Below, piece by piece: positions 42,244 to 51,085 of a stretch of 64,000 bases of DNA. Position 1 is the first letter of the stretch; every line of letters starts with the position of its first letter. The notes beneath the pieces are model-generated. The model had not been told where the DNA came from. It saw only the letters and a program-made list of their open reading frames with translations, and did not search any database. This DNA is from Hahella chejuensis KCTC 2396 (GTDB taxonomy: Bacteria > Pseudomonadota > Gammaproteobacteria > Pseudomonadales > Oleiphilaceae): contig NC_007645.1 of assembly GCF_000012985.1 (NCBI RefSeq), forward strand, positions 4,920,581 to 4,984,580, given 5' to 3'. The position numbers and the translations under genes are program-made.

Positions 42244-44307
42244 TCACGAAAAGTCATCGGGATCGTTGATCGAGCGACGCACCCAGGGGTCCGTTGCAAG
42301 GTCGAATTTTTTGTACATAACCTGAAGAAAATGTTTATGCACATCAAGAAGAAAGCGCAGCATTGTATGTCTCCATTCCTCCATGAAGGTCAACCTCTCT
42401 GCATCATTCTGAATAGCCAGCGCATGCGCGAAACCGATATAAAGAAAATGTCTGATAGAGCCCCGTAACAGAAAATAAAATTCTTTCGCTTTGGTTTGCA
42501 CCCGATCTTCCATGTATGTGTTGATGCGGTTACAGACTCTGTTCATTTCATCCTTGCTGGTAATAGGCGCCTGCAGAAATGTGGAAACATCGTCGCTGAA
42601 CTGCCCGAATAAGACATTTAAGCGGTCTCGCTTCTTCTCCAGCACGTCTACTGGTATTTTTTCGTGCTGCGACGCGTAGAGGTAATCCACCACCTTCTGC
42701 TTCTTGTCGCTGCTCGCGCTGAGCGCCGTCAGGGAGAGCGGCAAAGGTCCAGGCGCCACCCACTCAGCGCCCTCAATCTTGGCCCCATGAGAGAAGTTGT
42801 AGACTTTTCCGCGCTCTGGGTAGTCGCGCAGGCTGTTTTCCGCTTTGCGTTTGGCGGCGAAATATTGCGGGGACGTCAAAACGGAGCCGCCGTCAACGCC
42901 CTCCACCTGAAACACATGCTGGCCGTCGTAATCCACGCTGCGCTTGAACGCTTCATGGGCGTCGTCGTCATAATAGATCGAGCTTTGCGCATGGTGATGG
43001 CGTCTGTCCGTGAAGCCAAAGTCCATTCCAAACAATAATATGTTCTTGAATCCGTAGTGCAGCGCCCAAGCCAGTCCGAGGTTCGTGCAAGTGGGCGTCC
43101 CGCCGCGAATGATCTGTCCGTGTTCGGAAAACATGGTCGCCAGCCCGCACTCTTCCTTGATGTAGGCGCGCCGCTCGCCAAACAACTGATAAACGACCGG
43201 GCTGATGTGAATAGGCGCGATAACCTTTATCGAGTTCAGGTACTCAGGGTCTTTCAGGCGCTCCAACTGCCCCACGACATACTGATAGTCAGACTCAAGC
43301 TCTACATGTATATCCGGTCTGATTCCCATGGGGTGCAACGCAGTAATGGATGATCCGCATGAAATGATCAGCGCGCCGCGTTGCTGCATCTCCCGCAACT
43401 GGTCGATGCGAAGATCCAAAGAAGGGCCCGCCCCGACGATACACACAGGCACGTCGGTAATGTCATTGACGGGCGGCGGCAATAGTTCAACACCGCTATA
43501 AATGTTGTGCGCCGCCTGATTGAGCTGATTGACTTCATCGTCGTAATTGCCCCAGGAAACCAGGAACACATACAGGTCATCGCACACCTTCTCAGATAAA
43601 TTATCGTGGGACTTCAAGCCGCGATGGTTATAAAACAGCGTCGCAAGAGGGAAAGCCGGCGGCGTCGTAACCAGATTGTTCCAAAGCAGCGCCCATTGTG
43701 AGTATTCGTCTTCCTGTCCGCCTAACAGAAAGTGGATAGTGCGTCCCTCTTCGCCATTATATCTTTTACAGATTTCCGCCCAGTCTACGGCATACAGGCT
43801 TGCAGCGAAGTGATCCAGGTTTGGCTCGAAAATCACCGCGTAATTCACTTTGTGCTGTTCCAGAAAGGCTTCGATGTGATAACCCACGCCGCACCCAAGG
43901 AAGACAATACAAGGATAGGAATCGCCCAACCAGAAGTGATTGAAGTTCTTCTTATTAATAGGAGACTTGCGAATGAGGGCGTCAGCGGTTTTGAAGAAAA
44001 ATCTCGGAAAGCAATAATCGCCCGGAAATGGCGGATCTATGGAAACCACCTTGCCGCCTTCACTATAAACTTTGGTGAACTCCTTGATTTCGTTCAGCGC
44101 ATAGGCCTTGGCTTTACCGCCATAAACGGAACGGCCTTCATCATGGATATCCACTTCACCGATATCAGGGATGATATTAAGCTTGGCTTTTTTCATCTGA
44201 TAGTTCAGGAAGTGCTTGTAGATACCGGGAAAATGGTCTTTAAAGTAGGCCAGATTCTTTTCTCTGCGTTCGATGAAAGGCTTGAGTATTTCCGCTTGAT
44301 CGGTCAT
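42244..44307 (-). CDS. Maf/DUF115 motility-associated glycosyltransferase
   Basis: 687 residues without a signal peptide. The middle holds the DUF115 (MAF_flag10) signature: VCIVGAGPSLDLRIDQLREM, ALIISCGSSITALHPMGIRP, FGFTDRRHHHAQSSIYYDDD and GGTPTCTNLGLAWALHYGF. Maf proteins transfer nonulosonic acids (pseudaminic or legionaminic acid) to flagellin in the cytoplasm before export; this is known for Campylobacter, Helicobacter and Aeromonas. Its place between two flagellins and 5 kb from a legionaminic-acid pathway fits this role closely. A flagellin-proximal operon partner is absent: it is a single gene on the minus strand. Confidence 0.92.
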   Translation of the reverse strand: MTDQAEILKPFIERREKNLAYFKDHFPGIYKHFLNYQMKKAKLNIIPDIGEVDIHDEGRSVYGGKAKAYALNEIKEFTKVYSEGGKVVSIDPPFPGDYCFPRFFFKTADALIRKSPINKKNFNHFWLGDSYPCIVFLGCGVGYHIEAFLEQHKVNYAVIFEPNLDHFAASLYAVDWAEICKRYNGEEGRTIHFLLGGQEDEYSQWALLWNNLVTTPPAFPLATLFYNHRGLKSHDNLSEKVCDDLYVFLVSWGNYDDEVNQLNQAAHNIYSGVELLPPPVNDITDVPVCIVGAGPSLDLRIDQLREMQQRGALIISCGSSITALHPMGIRPDIHVELESDYQYVVGQLERLKDPEYLNSIKVIAPIHISPVVYQLFGERRAYIKEECGLATMFSEHGQIIRGGTPTCTNLGLAWALHYGFKNILLFGMDFGFTDRRHHHAQSSIYYDDDAHEAFKRSVDYDGQHVFQVEGVDGGSVLTSPQYFAAKRKAENSLRDYPERGKVYNFSHGAKIEGAEWVAPGPLPLSLTALSASSDKKQKVVDYLYASQHEKIPVDVLEKKRDRLNVLFGQFSDDVSTFLQAPITSKDEMNRVCNRINTYMEDRVQTKAKEFYFLLRGSIRHFLYIGFAHALAIQNDAERLTFMEEWRHTMLRFLLDVHKHFLQVMYKKFDLATDPWVRRSINDPDDFS

Positions 44308-44719
44308 TGCTTCTATCTCTTTTTAGTTTTCCGAACGAGAAAATTGGTGCGGCAATTTTCCGTCACTCGAAAAATTTTTAGTGAACAGACAAAGTTAGCG
44401 TAGCAGTGATCTGCCCATTACTCCTGTTTCCGCCACTTTTAACTCCTCTATCATTCAGGCTCGGCAATTATCATGCCGTCATATCCGCAGCCGCTTCAAA
44501 AAGGGAGGCGTCAGGTTACGCGCCTTTCTTTGCAAGGCCGCGTTATCTATATGAAGGGGCGAACAATCGTCATCTCCATTTACCTCATGGCGGCAAGCGG
44601 CAACTTTTTGACCGCCCCTTGGCAAACTCCTGCCAAAATCCATGGACCTCCCTTTCCTGGAAAACTATCTGCGTTTTTTTGCGGTTAAAAATCAAACACA
44701 TAAAATTTCGCAACAGTTC
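44308..44719. other. Intergenic region between Maf gene and second flagellin
   Basis: Only a TTGGCA-N6-TGCCAA inverted repeat at 44619-44636 stands out. No convincing gene is seen; frames here lack ribosome binding sites and family resemblance. Confidence 0.5.
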
Positions 44720-44735
44720 TGGCAATGCTTTTGCA
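44720..44735 (+). promoter_or_regulatory. Sigma-54-like promoter of the second flagellin
   Basis: TGGCAATGCTTTTGCA has the invariant GG and GC elements at the sigma-54 spacing (consensus TGGCAC-N5-TTGCA; only the sixth base differs). It lies 140 bases before the flagellin start. Confidence 0.7.
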
Positions 44736-44875
44736 TAGGCAGTGGAAACGCTCCTTACTGCGCAATTTTTATTCGTATAGAGGAGCAGGCAAAGTCAGGT
44801 AGCCGGTTGCTACGCATCCGAGCGGCTCTTACGAAGGAAACGGCCCGGCTGGTATAGACGCAATAGGGGGAAGTT

Positions 44876-46927
44876 ATGCCTCAGATAATTAATACCAACA
44901 TCGCCTCGATCAACGCGCAGCGAAACCTTAATAATTCGCAGTCAGCCAACCAGACCGCTCTGGCGCGCCTGTCATCGGGTCTTCGTATCAACAGCGCGCG
45001 GGACGACGCCGCCGGCCTGGCGATCTCCACCCGCTTTACATCGCAGGTGCGAGGATTAAGCGTGGCTATCCGCAACGCTGGCGACGCCGTGTCGCTATCG
45101 CAAACAGCGGAAGGCGCGCTTGGAGCGATGAGCGAAAACCTCCTGCGTATTCGCGACCTGGCGCTGCAGTCCGCTAACGCCACCAACAGCGGTTTGGATC
45201 GCAAGGCGCTGAACGAAGAGGTTCGCCAGCTGCTGCAGGAAATCAAACGGGTTTCGGACCAGACCAACTTCAACGGCACGAAACTGCTGGATGGCACCTT
45301 TACTGATGTGACCTTCCAAATCGGCGCCAACGAGGGAGAGTCGGTCACTTTCGGCATTGAAGGGGCGACCGTGGATAAACTGGGGGCGGCGGAAACCGAC
45401 GGCATTTCCTCGGAGCCGGAAGCCGCAGCCCTCGCCGCAGGCGACCTGGTGATCAACGGCATCGCCATCGGCGCCTCCACCGGCGTTGACGACGCGTTCT
45501 CCAGCGCCAATCAGGATCAGAGCGCCATCGCCAAAGTGGCGGCCATTAATAAACTGACGGAATCCACCGGCGTAGAAGCCGTGATTAACGGCACATACGT
45601 CAGCGGCTCCACCACATTTATCGCCACCACTCAGTCGGCCTCCGTAACAATCAACGGCGTGGCGATCGCTGTGACCATCTCCTCTAACTTGTCATCACAG
45701 GTCAACCTTGAGAACGTCGCGGCGGCGATCAATGAAAAATCCGGACAAACCGGCGTCACCGCCTCGTTTGACGGCAACCCGACGGTCGGCATCAGGCTGA
45801 CGGCGGAGGATGGCCGCAACATTGTCATCCAAAGCACCGCTCTCAATTCCACCGCATTCGGTTTACCCCCGTCTGATACCACGGCCTCCGCCGCCATCAC
45901 CTATACGGGGACCTTTACGCTCATATCCCGCGACGGCAGCGCCATCGGGCTCGACACCACAACCGGCAACATTGGTAACGCAGGCTTGTCGGTAGGCTCG
46001 TTCAGCGGTAATAACAGCGGGGCCATCAGCGACCAAGTGGACGCTAATCCCTTCGCCGCCGGCGACCTGGTTATCAACGGCGTCCCCATCGGTCCGACGC
46101 AAACCAACTTTGACACATCCTCCAGCACGCAGACTGACTCCAGCGCCATCGCCAAAGCCGTGGCCATCAATAAGGTCAGCGATCAGACTGGCGTTGTAGC
46201 GGAAGTAAACGACACGATCCAAAACGCCACAGCGTTGGTCACCGGCAGCGCGCAAAACTTCAACTTCCAGATTAACGGCGTACAGATCAATATCTCCTAC
46301 GGCTCCAACGACACCGTGGCGGATGTGCAGAGAACAGTCATCACTGCGATTAATAACAAGTCCGGACAGACCGGGGTGCAAGCAGAAGCCTTCGGCAGCA
46401 GCTACAGAATGATCGCCGACGATGGCAGGAACATTCAGATATCCAACGCGTCCACAACCACCTCCTTGATTGGACTCGGCACTGTGGACACCGTCACCGC
46501 CAGCACCATCACCCTGCTCTCGGCCGGCGCCATCGAGTTGGATACGCTGACCGGTCAGATAGAAAAGAGCGGGTTCGAAGTCGGCACTTACGGCTCCAAC
46601 TCCACGGGACAATTGGTGCAAAACATCGACATCTCCTCGGTGGACGGCGCCATCCTGGCCCTCAGTGCGGTGGACAACGCGTTGAACACCATCAACTTCC
46701 AGCGTGCGAATCTCGGCGCCATACAGAACCGCTTCGAGTCGACCATATCCAACCAGGCGATCGCCTCAGAAAACCTGACCGCCGCCAACTCGCGAATCCG
46801 CGATGCGGACTTCGCGGCGGAGACCGCAGAGCTGTCCCGAACCCAGGTATTGCAGTCAGCCGGATTGTCGATTCTGGCCCAGGCCAATGCGCAGCCGCAG
46901 CAGGTGCTGCAGCTGCTGCAAGGCTAA
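44876..46927 (+). CDS. Second long flagellin (683 aa)
   Basis: Starts MPQIINTNIASINAQRNLNN with AGGGGGA upstream, and ends AQPQQVLQLLQG; terminal domains are nearly the same as in the first flagellin. The variable centre again has two tandem units of about 200 residues (GDLVINGIAIGAS..., GDLVINGVPIGPT...), each with SAIAK-x-AAIN, KSGQTGV and DGRNI blocks and flagellin IN motifs. Transcribed in the opposite direction to the first, from a sigma-54-like promoter rather than sigma-28. It is followed after 35 bases by a TPR gene on the same strand. Confidence 0.95.
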   Translation: MPQIINTNIASINAQRNLNNSQSANQTALARLSSGLRINSARDDAAGLAISTRFTSQVRGLSVAIRNAGDAVSLSQTAEGALGAMSENLLRIRDLALQSANATNSGLDRKALNEEVRQLLQEIKRVSDQTNFNGTKLLDGTFTDVTFQIGANEGESVTFGIEGATVDKLGAAETDGISSEPEAAALAAGDLVINGIAIGASTGVDDAFSSANQDQSAIAKVAAINKLTESTGVEAVINGTYVSGSTTFIATTQSASVTINGVAIAVTISSNLSSQVNLENVAAAINEKSGQTGVTASFDGNPTVGIRLTAEDGRNIVIQSTALNSTAFGLPPSDTTASAAITYTGTFTLISRDGSAIGLDTTTGNIGNAGLSVGSFSGNNSGAISDQVDANPFAAGDLVINGVPIGPTQTNFDTSSSTQTDSSAIAKAVAINKVSDQTGVVAEVNDTIQNATALVTGSAQNFNFQINGVQINISYGSNDTVADVQRTVITAINNKSGQTGVQAEAFGSSYRMIADDGRNIQISNASTTTSLIGLGTVDTVTASTITLLSAGAIELDTLTGQIEKSGFEVGTYGSNSTGQLVQNIDISSVDGAILALSAVDNALNTINFQRANLGAIQNRFESTISNQAIASENLTAANSRIRDADFAAETAELSRTQVLQSAGLSILAQANAQPQQVLQLLQG

Positions 46928-46962
46928 ACAGAGATTGAATTGAGCTAGCAGAGGTAAGCACC

Positions 46963-48963
46963 ATGCAGGCAACAGCGCAAGCAAACGAAAAACTTCAATC
47001 CACCCGTGTTGAAGCCGCCCGTCTACTGATAGAGGCGAACGAGATATACCGCGCTTCCAACCGTCCAGGGGCGTCGCATCAACAGCGCAGTGAGGACAGA
47101 GGCGTCGCCAAAGCGTTGATAGAGCAAGCGCTGGCGCTGGACCCAGCGCACGCCTCGGCGTTGGGTCTGTTAGGTCGAATAGAGCTGGATGAAGGACAGC
47201 TTAATGAAGCGCGCCGGTTCTTCAATCAGGCGCTGGCCCAAGAGCGCAATGCGCCGCAACTGATCGCCAACCTCGGCTATCTGAACCTGATGGAGAATCA
47301 GCCCGCTCAGGCGCAGCAATATTTCCAGCAGGCGCTGCAGCAGGATAAAAGCTACGCCGCGGCCTTTCTGGGAATCGCGCACTGCCAGGCTGCGATGGGC
47401 AATTACGACATTGCCTATATGCACTATCGACGCTTACTGGAATACGGTCTGGAGTGGCCCACTCTGTACGCCGGTATGATCAAATGCTGCGCTCATCTGC
47501 AGGTTGGGCGGCGCTCCGAAACTATCGAGCGCGACTTGACCGATCTGTTGCAGCAAGAAGATCTGCCTCATCAGAATCTGGCTCGCCTTACCGCACAAGC
47601 GCTGGCGTTAAAGTACGACTTGCGCAACCCCGACGTGTGCATCGATATCAACGACGCCGCGCAGGACCCATTACTGCTATTAGCGCTGACCAGGACCGTC
47701 ATGCCGAATGCAGACGTGGAGCAGTTCATCACCTTGATACGCAAAGCCATCCTTGAAGAGACGACGGCCTCCGGCGAATTACGCGAAGGGCTGCAGGAAC
47801 TGGCCATCGCCGTTGGCGTCTATAATGTCGCTACCGGCGGAGCCCTCTACGCCGCCGAAGACGAAACCGCTCAAATCAGCGACTTGAACAGAAAAATTCT
47901 GCTGTCCTGCACAACGGAAAACAGCGTGACCGACATCGCAGGCGCTGTTATCGTCGCCGCCATGTACGTCACCCTCTTCCCGCAAGCCTATTCGCGCTAC
48001 TTGTCGGCTTTCTCTCTTGGCGACTGGCCGGACGCAATGCAAACCCTGATGGAGGCCAGTTTCTACCTGCCAATGGAAGACGAAGGTTACAAGCAAGGGT
48101 TTCAGGAAAAACAACTTGAGCTGCTGGAAGACGCAGCGGAAGTCGCCATGGCCTGCCCGGTATGGCGTAACATTGAGTTCTTCAGCGAGCAGTCGTTGCG
48201 CAAACAATTGGAAAGCGTACTGGGTGCGAAGGCGCAACAGTTGCCTGAACGCTTGTGCGCGATGATTCTCGGCGCCGAGTCGTCACAAAGAGCGGTGGAA
48301 TTCGCCCGCTACTTTGACGACGTGGATGTGATCGCCGTCGACGAAAACCTGGCGAACCTCGCTTTTGGCGCTCGCAAAGCGGAACAGTATGATCTGGAAA
48401 ATATCGTATTCTGGCCCTACTCCATCGCTCAGCGCTTTATTGAGGACGGCGCCAGGATTCACTTCCTGAAAATCGAAAAGTTTCCTTCACTCAGCGTCGC
48501 GGAATTTAACTTAATTGAAAGTATCCAAAAAATGGTGTGCAAAGGAGGCGTCGTGCAGGTTTCGACCGGCGACAGCGAACTGACCCAGGTTACCGATAAA
48601 GCTCAGACAATCATTGAGCACTACCGACTGACGCGTCGCTCCAATGATATCCGCTTGCTGCGCCGGGCCATCATCGAAAATGCAGACGATCCCGCCTGGG
48701 CGCCATTGCTCAGTCATCCGCACTTTTACAACCTGACAGGGTGTCGCAGCACCTGGTTCGCTGGTGAAGACCGCGCGCAGATTCAATCGGTGCTGACGTA
48801 CCTCAGCAATGAGGTGGACTGGAAGCTGGCGCAGGTCAAAGACCGGGACGACAAGGTGCAACCCTCAGGTCCAATATTGAAACAACTGCAGACCGAAGTC
48901 TTCGGGGCCGATATCGGCAAAGTGATCGGCCATGATCTCAAGCTGTATTTTGTGAAAAGGTAA
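46963..48963 (+). CDS. TPR protein with methyltransferase-like C-terminal half
   Basis: 666 residues. The first 170 residues are TPR repeats (ALDPAHASALGLLGRIELDE; NLGYLNLMENQPAQAQQYFQ; AAFLGIAHCQAAMGNYDIAY). From about residue 415 a Rossmann-like region resembles SAM-methyltransferase strands (LCAMILGAESSQRAVEFARY, VDVIAVDENLANLAFGARKA), although the first glycine-rich loop is poor, so it may not bind SAM. The C-terminal part (FYNLTGCRSTWFAGE; VIGHDLKLYFVKR) is not recognised. It is most likely co-transcribed with the second flagellin and has a clear terminator. A role in filament modification or assembly is inferred from position only. Confidence 0.75.
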   Translation: MQATAQANEKLQSTRVEAARLLIEANEIYRASNRPGASHQQRSEDRGVAKALIEQALALDPAHASALGLLGRIELDEGQLNEARRFFNQALAQERNAPQLIANLGYLNLMENQPAQAQQYFQQALQQDKSYAAAFLGIAHCQAAMGNYDIAYMHYRRLLEYGLEWPTLYAGMIKCCAHLQVGRRSETIERDLTDLLQQEDLPHQNLARLTAQALALKYDLRNPDVCIDINDAAQDPLLLLALTRTVMPNADVEQFITLIRKAILEETTASGELREGLQELAIAVGVYNVATGGALYAAEDETAQISDLNRKILLSCTTENSVTDIAGAVIVAAMYVTLFPQAYSRYLSAFSLGDWPDAMQTLMEASFYLPMEDEGYKQGFQEKQLELLEDAAEVAMACPVWRNIEFFSEQSLRKQLESVLGAKAQQLPERLCAMILGAESSQRAVEFARYFDDVDVIAVDENLANLAFGARKAEQYDLENIVFWPYSIAQRFIEDGARIHFLKIEKFPSLSVAEFNLIESIQKMVCKGGVVQVSTGDSELTQVTDKAQTIIEHYRLTRRSNDIRLLRRAIIENADDPAWAPLLSHPHFYNLTGCRSTWFAGEDRAQIQSVLTYLSNEVDWKLAQVKDRDDKVQPSGPILKQLQTEVFGADIGKVIGHDLKLYFVKR

Positions 48964-48973
48964 AAGCCACTAT

Positions 48974-49002
48974 CGGCGGGCTGCAAGGCCCGCCGTTTTT
49001 TT
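48974..49002 (+). terminator. Rho-independent terminator of the TPR gene
   Basis: GGCGGGC pairs with GCCCGCC over a 6-base loop, followed by GTTTTTTT. It starts 11 bases after the stop. Confidence 0.93.
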
Positions 49003-49053
49003 GCCCTGCGTCATCTCCCTTCCCTCTTGAGCCGCTATCCGCTCACGCCGTTC

Positions 49054-49707
49054 TCAGCCAAACTTGACCCGTCGATTATCCAGTTTATTGGGCGATATCC
49101 GGCAGTCAGGAAACTTTCCCACGACCAGGCTGTTATCCGGCGTATCGATACCTTGCACGAACGCCTCGGCGGCAAAAGTGACGTTAGCGCCAACGCGACA
49201 GTTACCGATCAGCTTGGCGCCGGCACAAAACACGGCGCCCTCGCCAATCGTTGGATAGTCGCCGCGATAGGTAGAGCCAATGGTCACGCCCTGGTACACC
49301 GTCAGATAATCGCTGTAAGAGGCTGAGCCCAGCACCGTTCCAAGCGGGTGCACCAGCAGGAAGATACGCGGCAGCTCCACGCCATAGAAGGCGTCTATCC
49401 CGTGCAAAGCTTTATTAAGAAGAAACGCCTTTTCCGCAAGCGTCGCCTGACTGTCACGGTAGGCCTGATTAGCGAGAAAATACAAGAAGGTAGCGTAATG
49501 GTCGCCATGAAGATGGTTAAACACGGCCTCGTCATTTTCGACGTAGTATTTCAGACGAATATGGGAGAAACAGAACTCCAGTCGTTTTAGCGCTTCAGGT
49601 AGAGATTGAGACACCGCGGTTTCTACGCTGCGGCCGTCCGGGAAAAAATGATCCAGCTGCTTACAGACATAATGAGCCAGATGCTCAGGGGCTAAAGATA
49701 GCTGCAT
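49054..49707 (-). CDS. Hexapeptide-repeat acyltransferase, CysE-like
   Basis: 217 residues from ATG 49707. An alpha-helical N-terminal half resembles serine acetyltransferase (KALHGIDAFYGVELPRIFLL), followed by a left-handed beta-helix region (VHPLGTVLGSASYSDYLTVY, TIGEGAVFCAGAKLIGNCRVG). True CysE enzymes have an Asp before the catalytic His (DIHP) and a DHATG segment; here LVHP and SASYSDY replace these. It more likely acetylates another amino or hydroxyl group, such as a sugar. It is the last gene of the amidotransferase run, 2 bases after hisF. Confidence 0.75.
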   Translation of the reverse strand: MQLSLAPEHLAHYVCKQLDHFFPDGRSVETAVSQSLPEALKRLEFCFSHIRLKYYVENDEAVFNHLHGDHYATFLYFLANQAYRDSQATLAEKAFLLNKALHGIDAFYGVELPRIFLLVHPLGTVLGSASYSDYLTVYQGVTIGSTYRGDYPTIGEGAVFCAGAKLIGNCRVGANVTFAAEAFVQGIDTPDNSLVVGKFPDCRISPNKLDNRRVKFG

Positions 49708-49709
49708 GG

Positions 49710-50477
49710 TTATTTGATAAGTTTCATGGGGATGCCGGCGTTCAATAAATGTGATCTGGCGCGAATGGGGTTGTTGTCGCCAAAGTGGAAAATGCTCGCG
49801 CACACCACAGCGTCTGCATTCGCTTCCTGAAAGGCCGCAGTAAGATGCGCGAAAGTACCTGCGCCGCCGGCGGCAAGCACAGGTCGATCGGTAACCGCCT
49901 TGGCGCACTTAATCATCTCCAGGTCATATCCCTGCATCATGCCGTCGCGATCGACAGCGTTGACGATAAACTCGCCGGCGCCGCGCTGGGTCATGTCGCG
50001 AATAAACTCTTCCAGTTCCCGCTCTGTTTTGTGACGCCCACAATGAGAGTACAAGCGATATGCGCCATCTTCCCGTTTCACATCCAGGCCGACGACAATG
50101 CATTGGCGGCCAAAGATAGCCGAAGCGTCGTTAATCAAGCCTGGATTTTCTAACGCGGCAGTGGTGATAACAACCTTATCGGCGCCGGACTGCACCAGGC
50201 GACGCACTTGCTCCACTGAGTTCACGCCGCCGCCGACGCTCAGCGGCATAAAACATTCGGAAGACACCTTATCAATGAGATTCAACAATTGCTCAAAGTC
50301 GCTTCCCTGGCGATTGGCGTCCACATCCAGAAACACCAGTTCATCCGCAAACTGAGCGTTGTATATGCGAGCGGCGGAAACCGGATCGCCAGTGTCCCGA
50401 AAAGCGGAAAATTGTTTCCCCTTCACCATGCGCCCCTGACTCAACAGCAGCATGGGAATAATGCGCTTTTTCAGCAT
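49710..50477 (-). CDS. HisF-like cyclase paralogue for sugar amidination
   Basis: 255 residues of the HisF family, overlapping the hisH-like gene by 7 bases. Start taken as ATG 50477 (MLKKRIIP, the family opening) rather than 50489. The typical second-half motif is kept (NAVDRDGMMQGYDLEMI, with the Asp equivalent to D130 of HisF), but the first catalytic aspartate is lost: the HisF opening RIIxCLDVKDG reads RIIPMLLLSQG here, leucine in place of D11. That suggests it no longer closes the imidazole ring and serves as an ammonia-channel partner for the PseA/WbpG-like enzyme, as proposed for WbpF-type paralogues in O-antigen clusters. Confidence 0.87.
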   Translation of the reverse strand: MLKKRIIPMLLLSQGRMVKGKQFSAFRDTGDPVSAARIYNAQFADELVFLDVDANRQGSDFEQLLNLIDKVSSECFMPLSVGGGVNSVEQVRRLVQSGADKVVITTAALENPGLINDASAIFGRQCIVVGLDVKREDGAYRLYSHCGRHKTERELEEFIRDMTQRGAGEFIVNAVDRDGMMQGYDLEMIKCAKAVTDRPVLAAGGAGTFAHLTAAFQEANADAVVCASIFHFGDNNPIRARSHLLNAGIPMKLIK

Positions 50478-51085
50478 CGCCCGTCCCATTCACAAAAGTT
50501 TTCTAGAATTTTCAAGCCGTTATCCTGGCTTTTTTCAGGATGAAACTGCACCCCGACGATATTATCCCGGCCGACCACGACGGGGAACGAAGCGCCGTAT
50601 TCCGTTTCCGCGATCACGTGGCGGCGATCTTGCGCTGCAAAGTAGTAGGAATGCACAAAATAGAAATCCACATGCTTTTTCACCCCCTGAAAAATCGGGT
50701 GTTCCTGATGATGAATCAACGCATTCCATCCAACATGCGGAACCGGAGCATCGACCTCCAGATGGCGCACTACACCGGGTATCAGATCAAGACCGGCGTT
50801 CACGCCGCCCTCTTCGCCCTGCGTCGCCAGCAATTGCATGCCCAGACAGACGCCCATCAACGGCCGCCCTTGCTGAACGTGGTCATGGATCGCCTCTAGT
50901 AAGGCTGCCGACGCCAGATTGGCCATGGCGTTACCGAAAGCGCCGACACCGGGAATGATCAGGTGCGTCAGTTCGGCGAGCTGTTCCGCCGCAGCGACGA
51001 CATGCGCGTCGTAACCCACCGCGTCAATGGCGTTGAGCACCGACTTGATATTGCCCATGCCATAATTCAATACGCCAATATTCAT
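50471..51085 (-). CDS. HisH-like glutamine amidotransferase paralogue
   Basis: 204 residues of class I glutamine amidotransferase. The nucleophile is in GVCLGMQLLATQGEEGG and the His/Glu pair in GVQFHPEKSQDNG. It should release ammonia from glutamine and pass it to the HisF-like partner. It overlaps the preceding amidotransferase gene by 4 bases and the next by 7. Surrounding sugar genes, with no other his gene nearby, indicate a role in sugar modification rather than histidine synthesis. Confidence 0.9.
   Translation of the reverse strand: MNIGVLNYGMGNIKSVLNAIDAVGYDAHVVAAAEQLAELTHLIIPGVGAFGNAMANLASAALLEAIHDHVQQGRPLMGVCLGMQLLATQGEEGGVNAGLDLIPGVVRHLEVDAPVPHVGWNALIHHQEHPIFQGVKKHVDFYFVHSYYFAAQDRRHVIAETEYGASFPVVVGRDNIVGVQFHPEKSQDNGLKILENFCEWDGRC

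Noticed and set aside
42244-44307. Pterin pyrophosphokinase (MptE-like) annotation for the DUF115 protein
   Set aside because: DUF115 also occurs in archaeal MptE, but length, flagellin neighbours and motifs point to Maf glycosyltransferase.
44619-44636. TTGGCA-N6-TGCCAA as a second sigma-54 promoter for the Maf gene
   Set aside because: On the minus strand the GG-GC spacing is one base too short for sigma-54, so it is only an inverted repeat.
49710-51085. Histidine biosynthesis genes hisH and hisF
   Set aside because: No other his genes nearby, the HisF-like protein lacks the first catalytic Asp, and both overlap a sugar amidotransferase gene; treated as sugar-modification paralogues.
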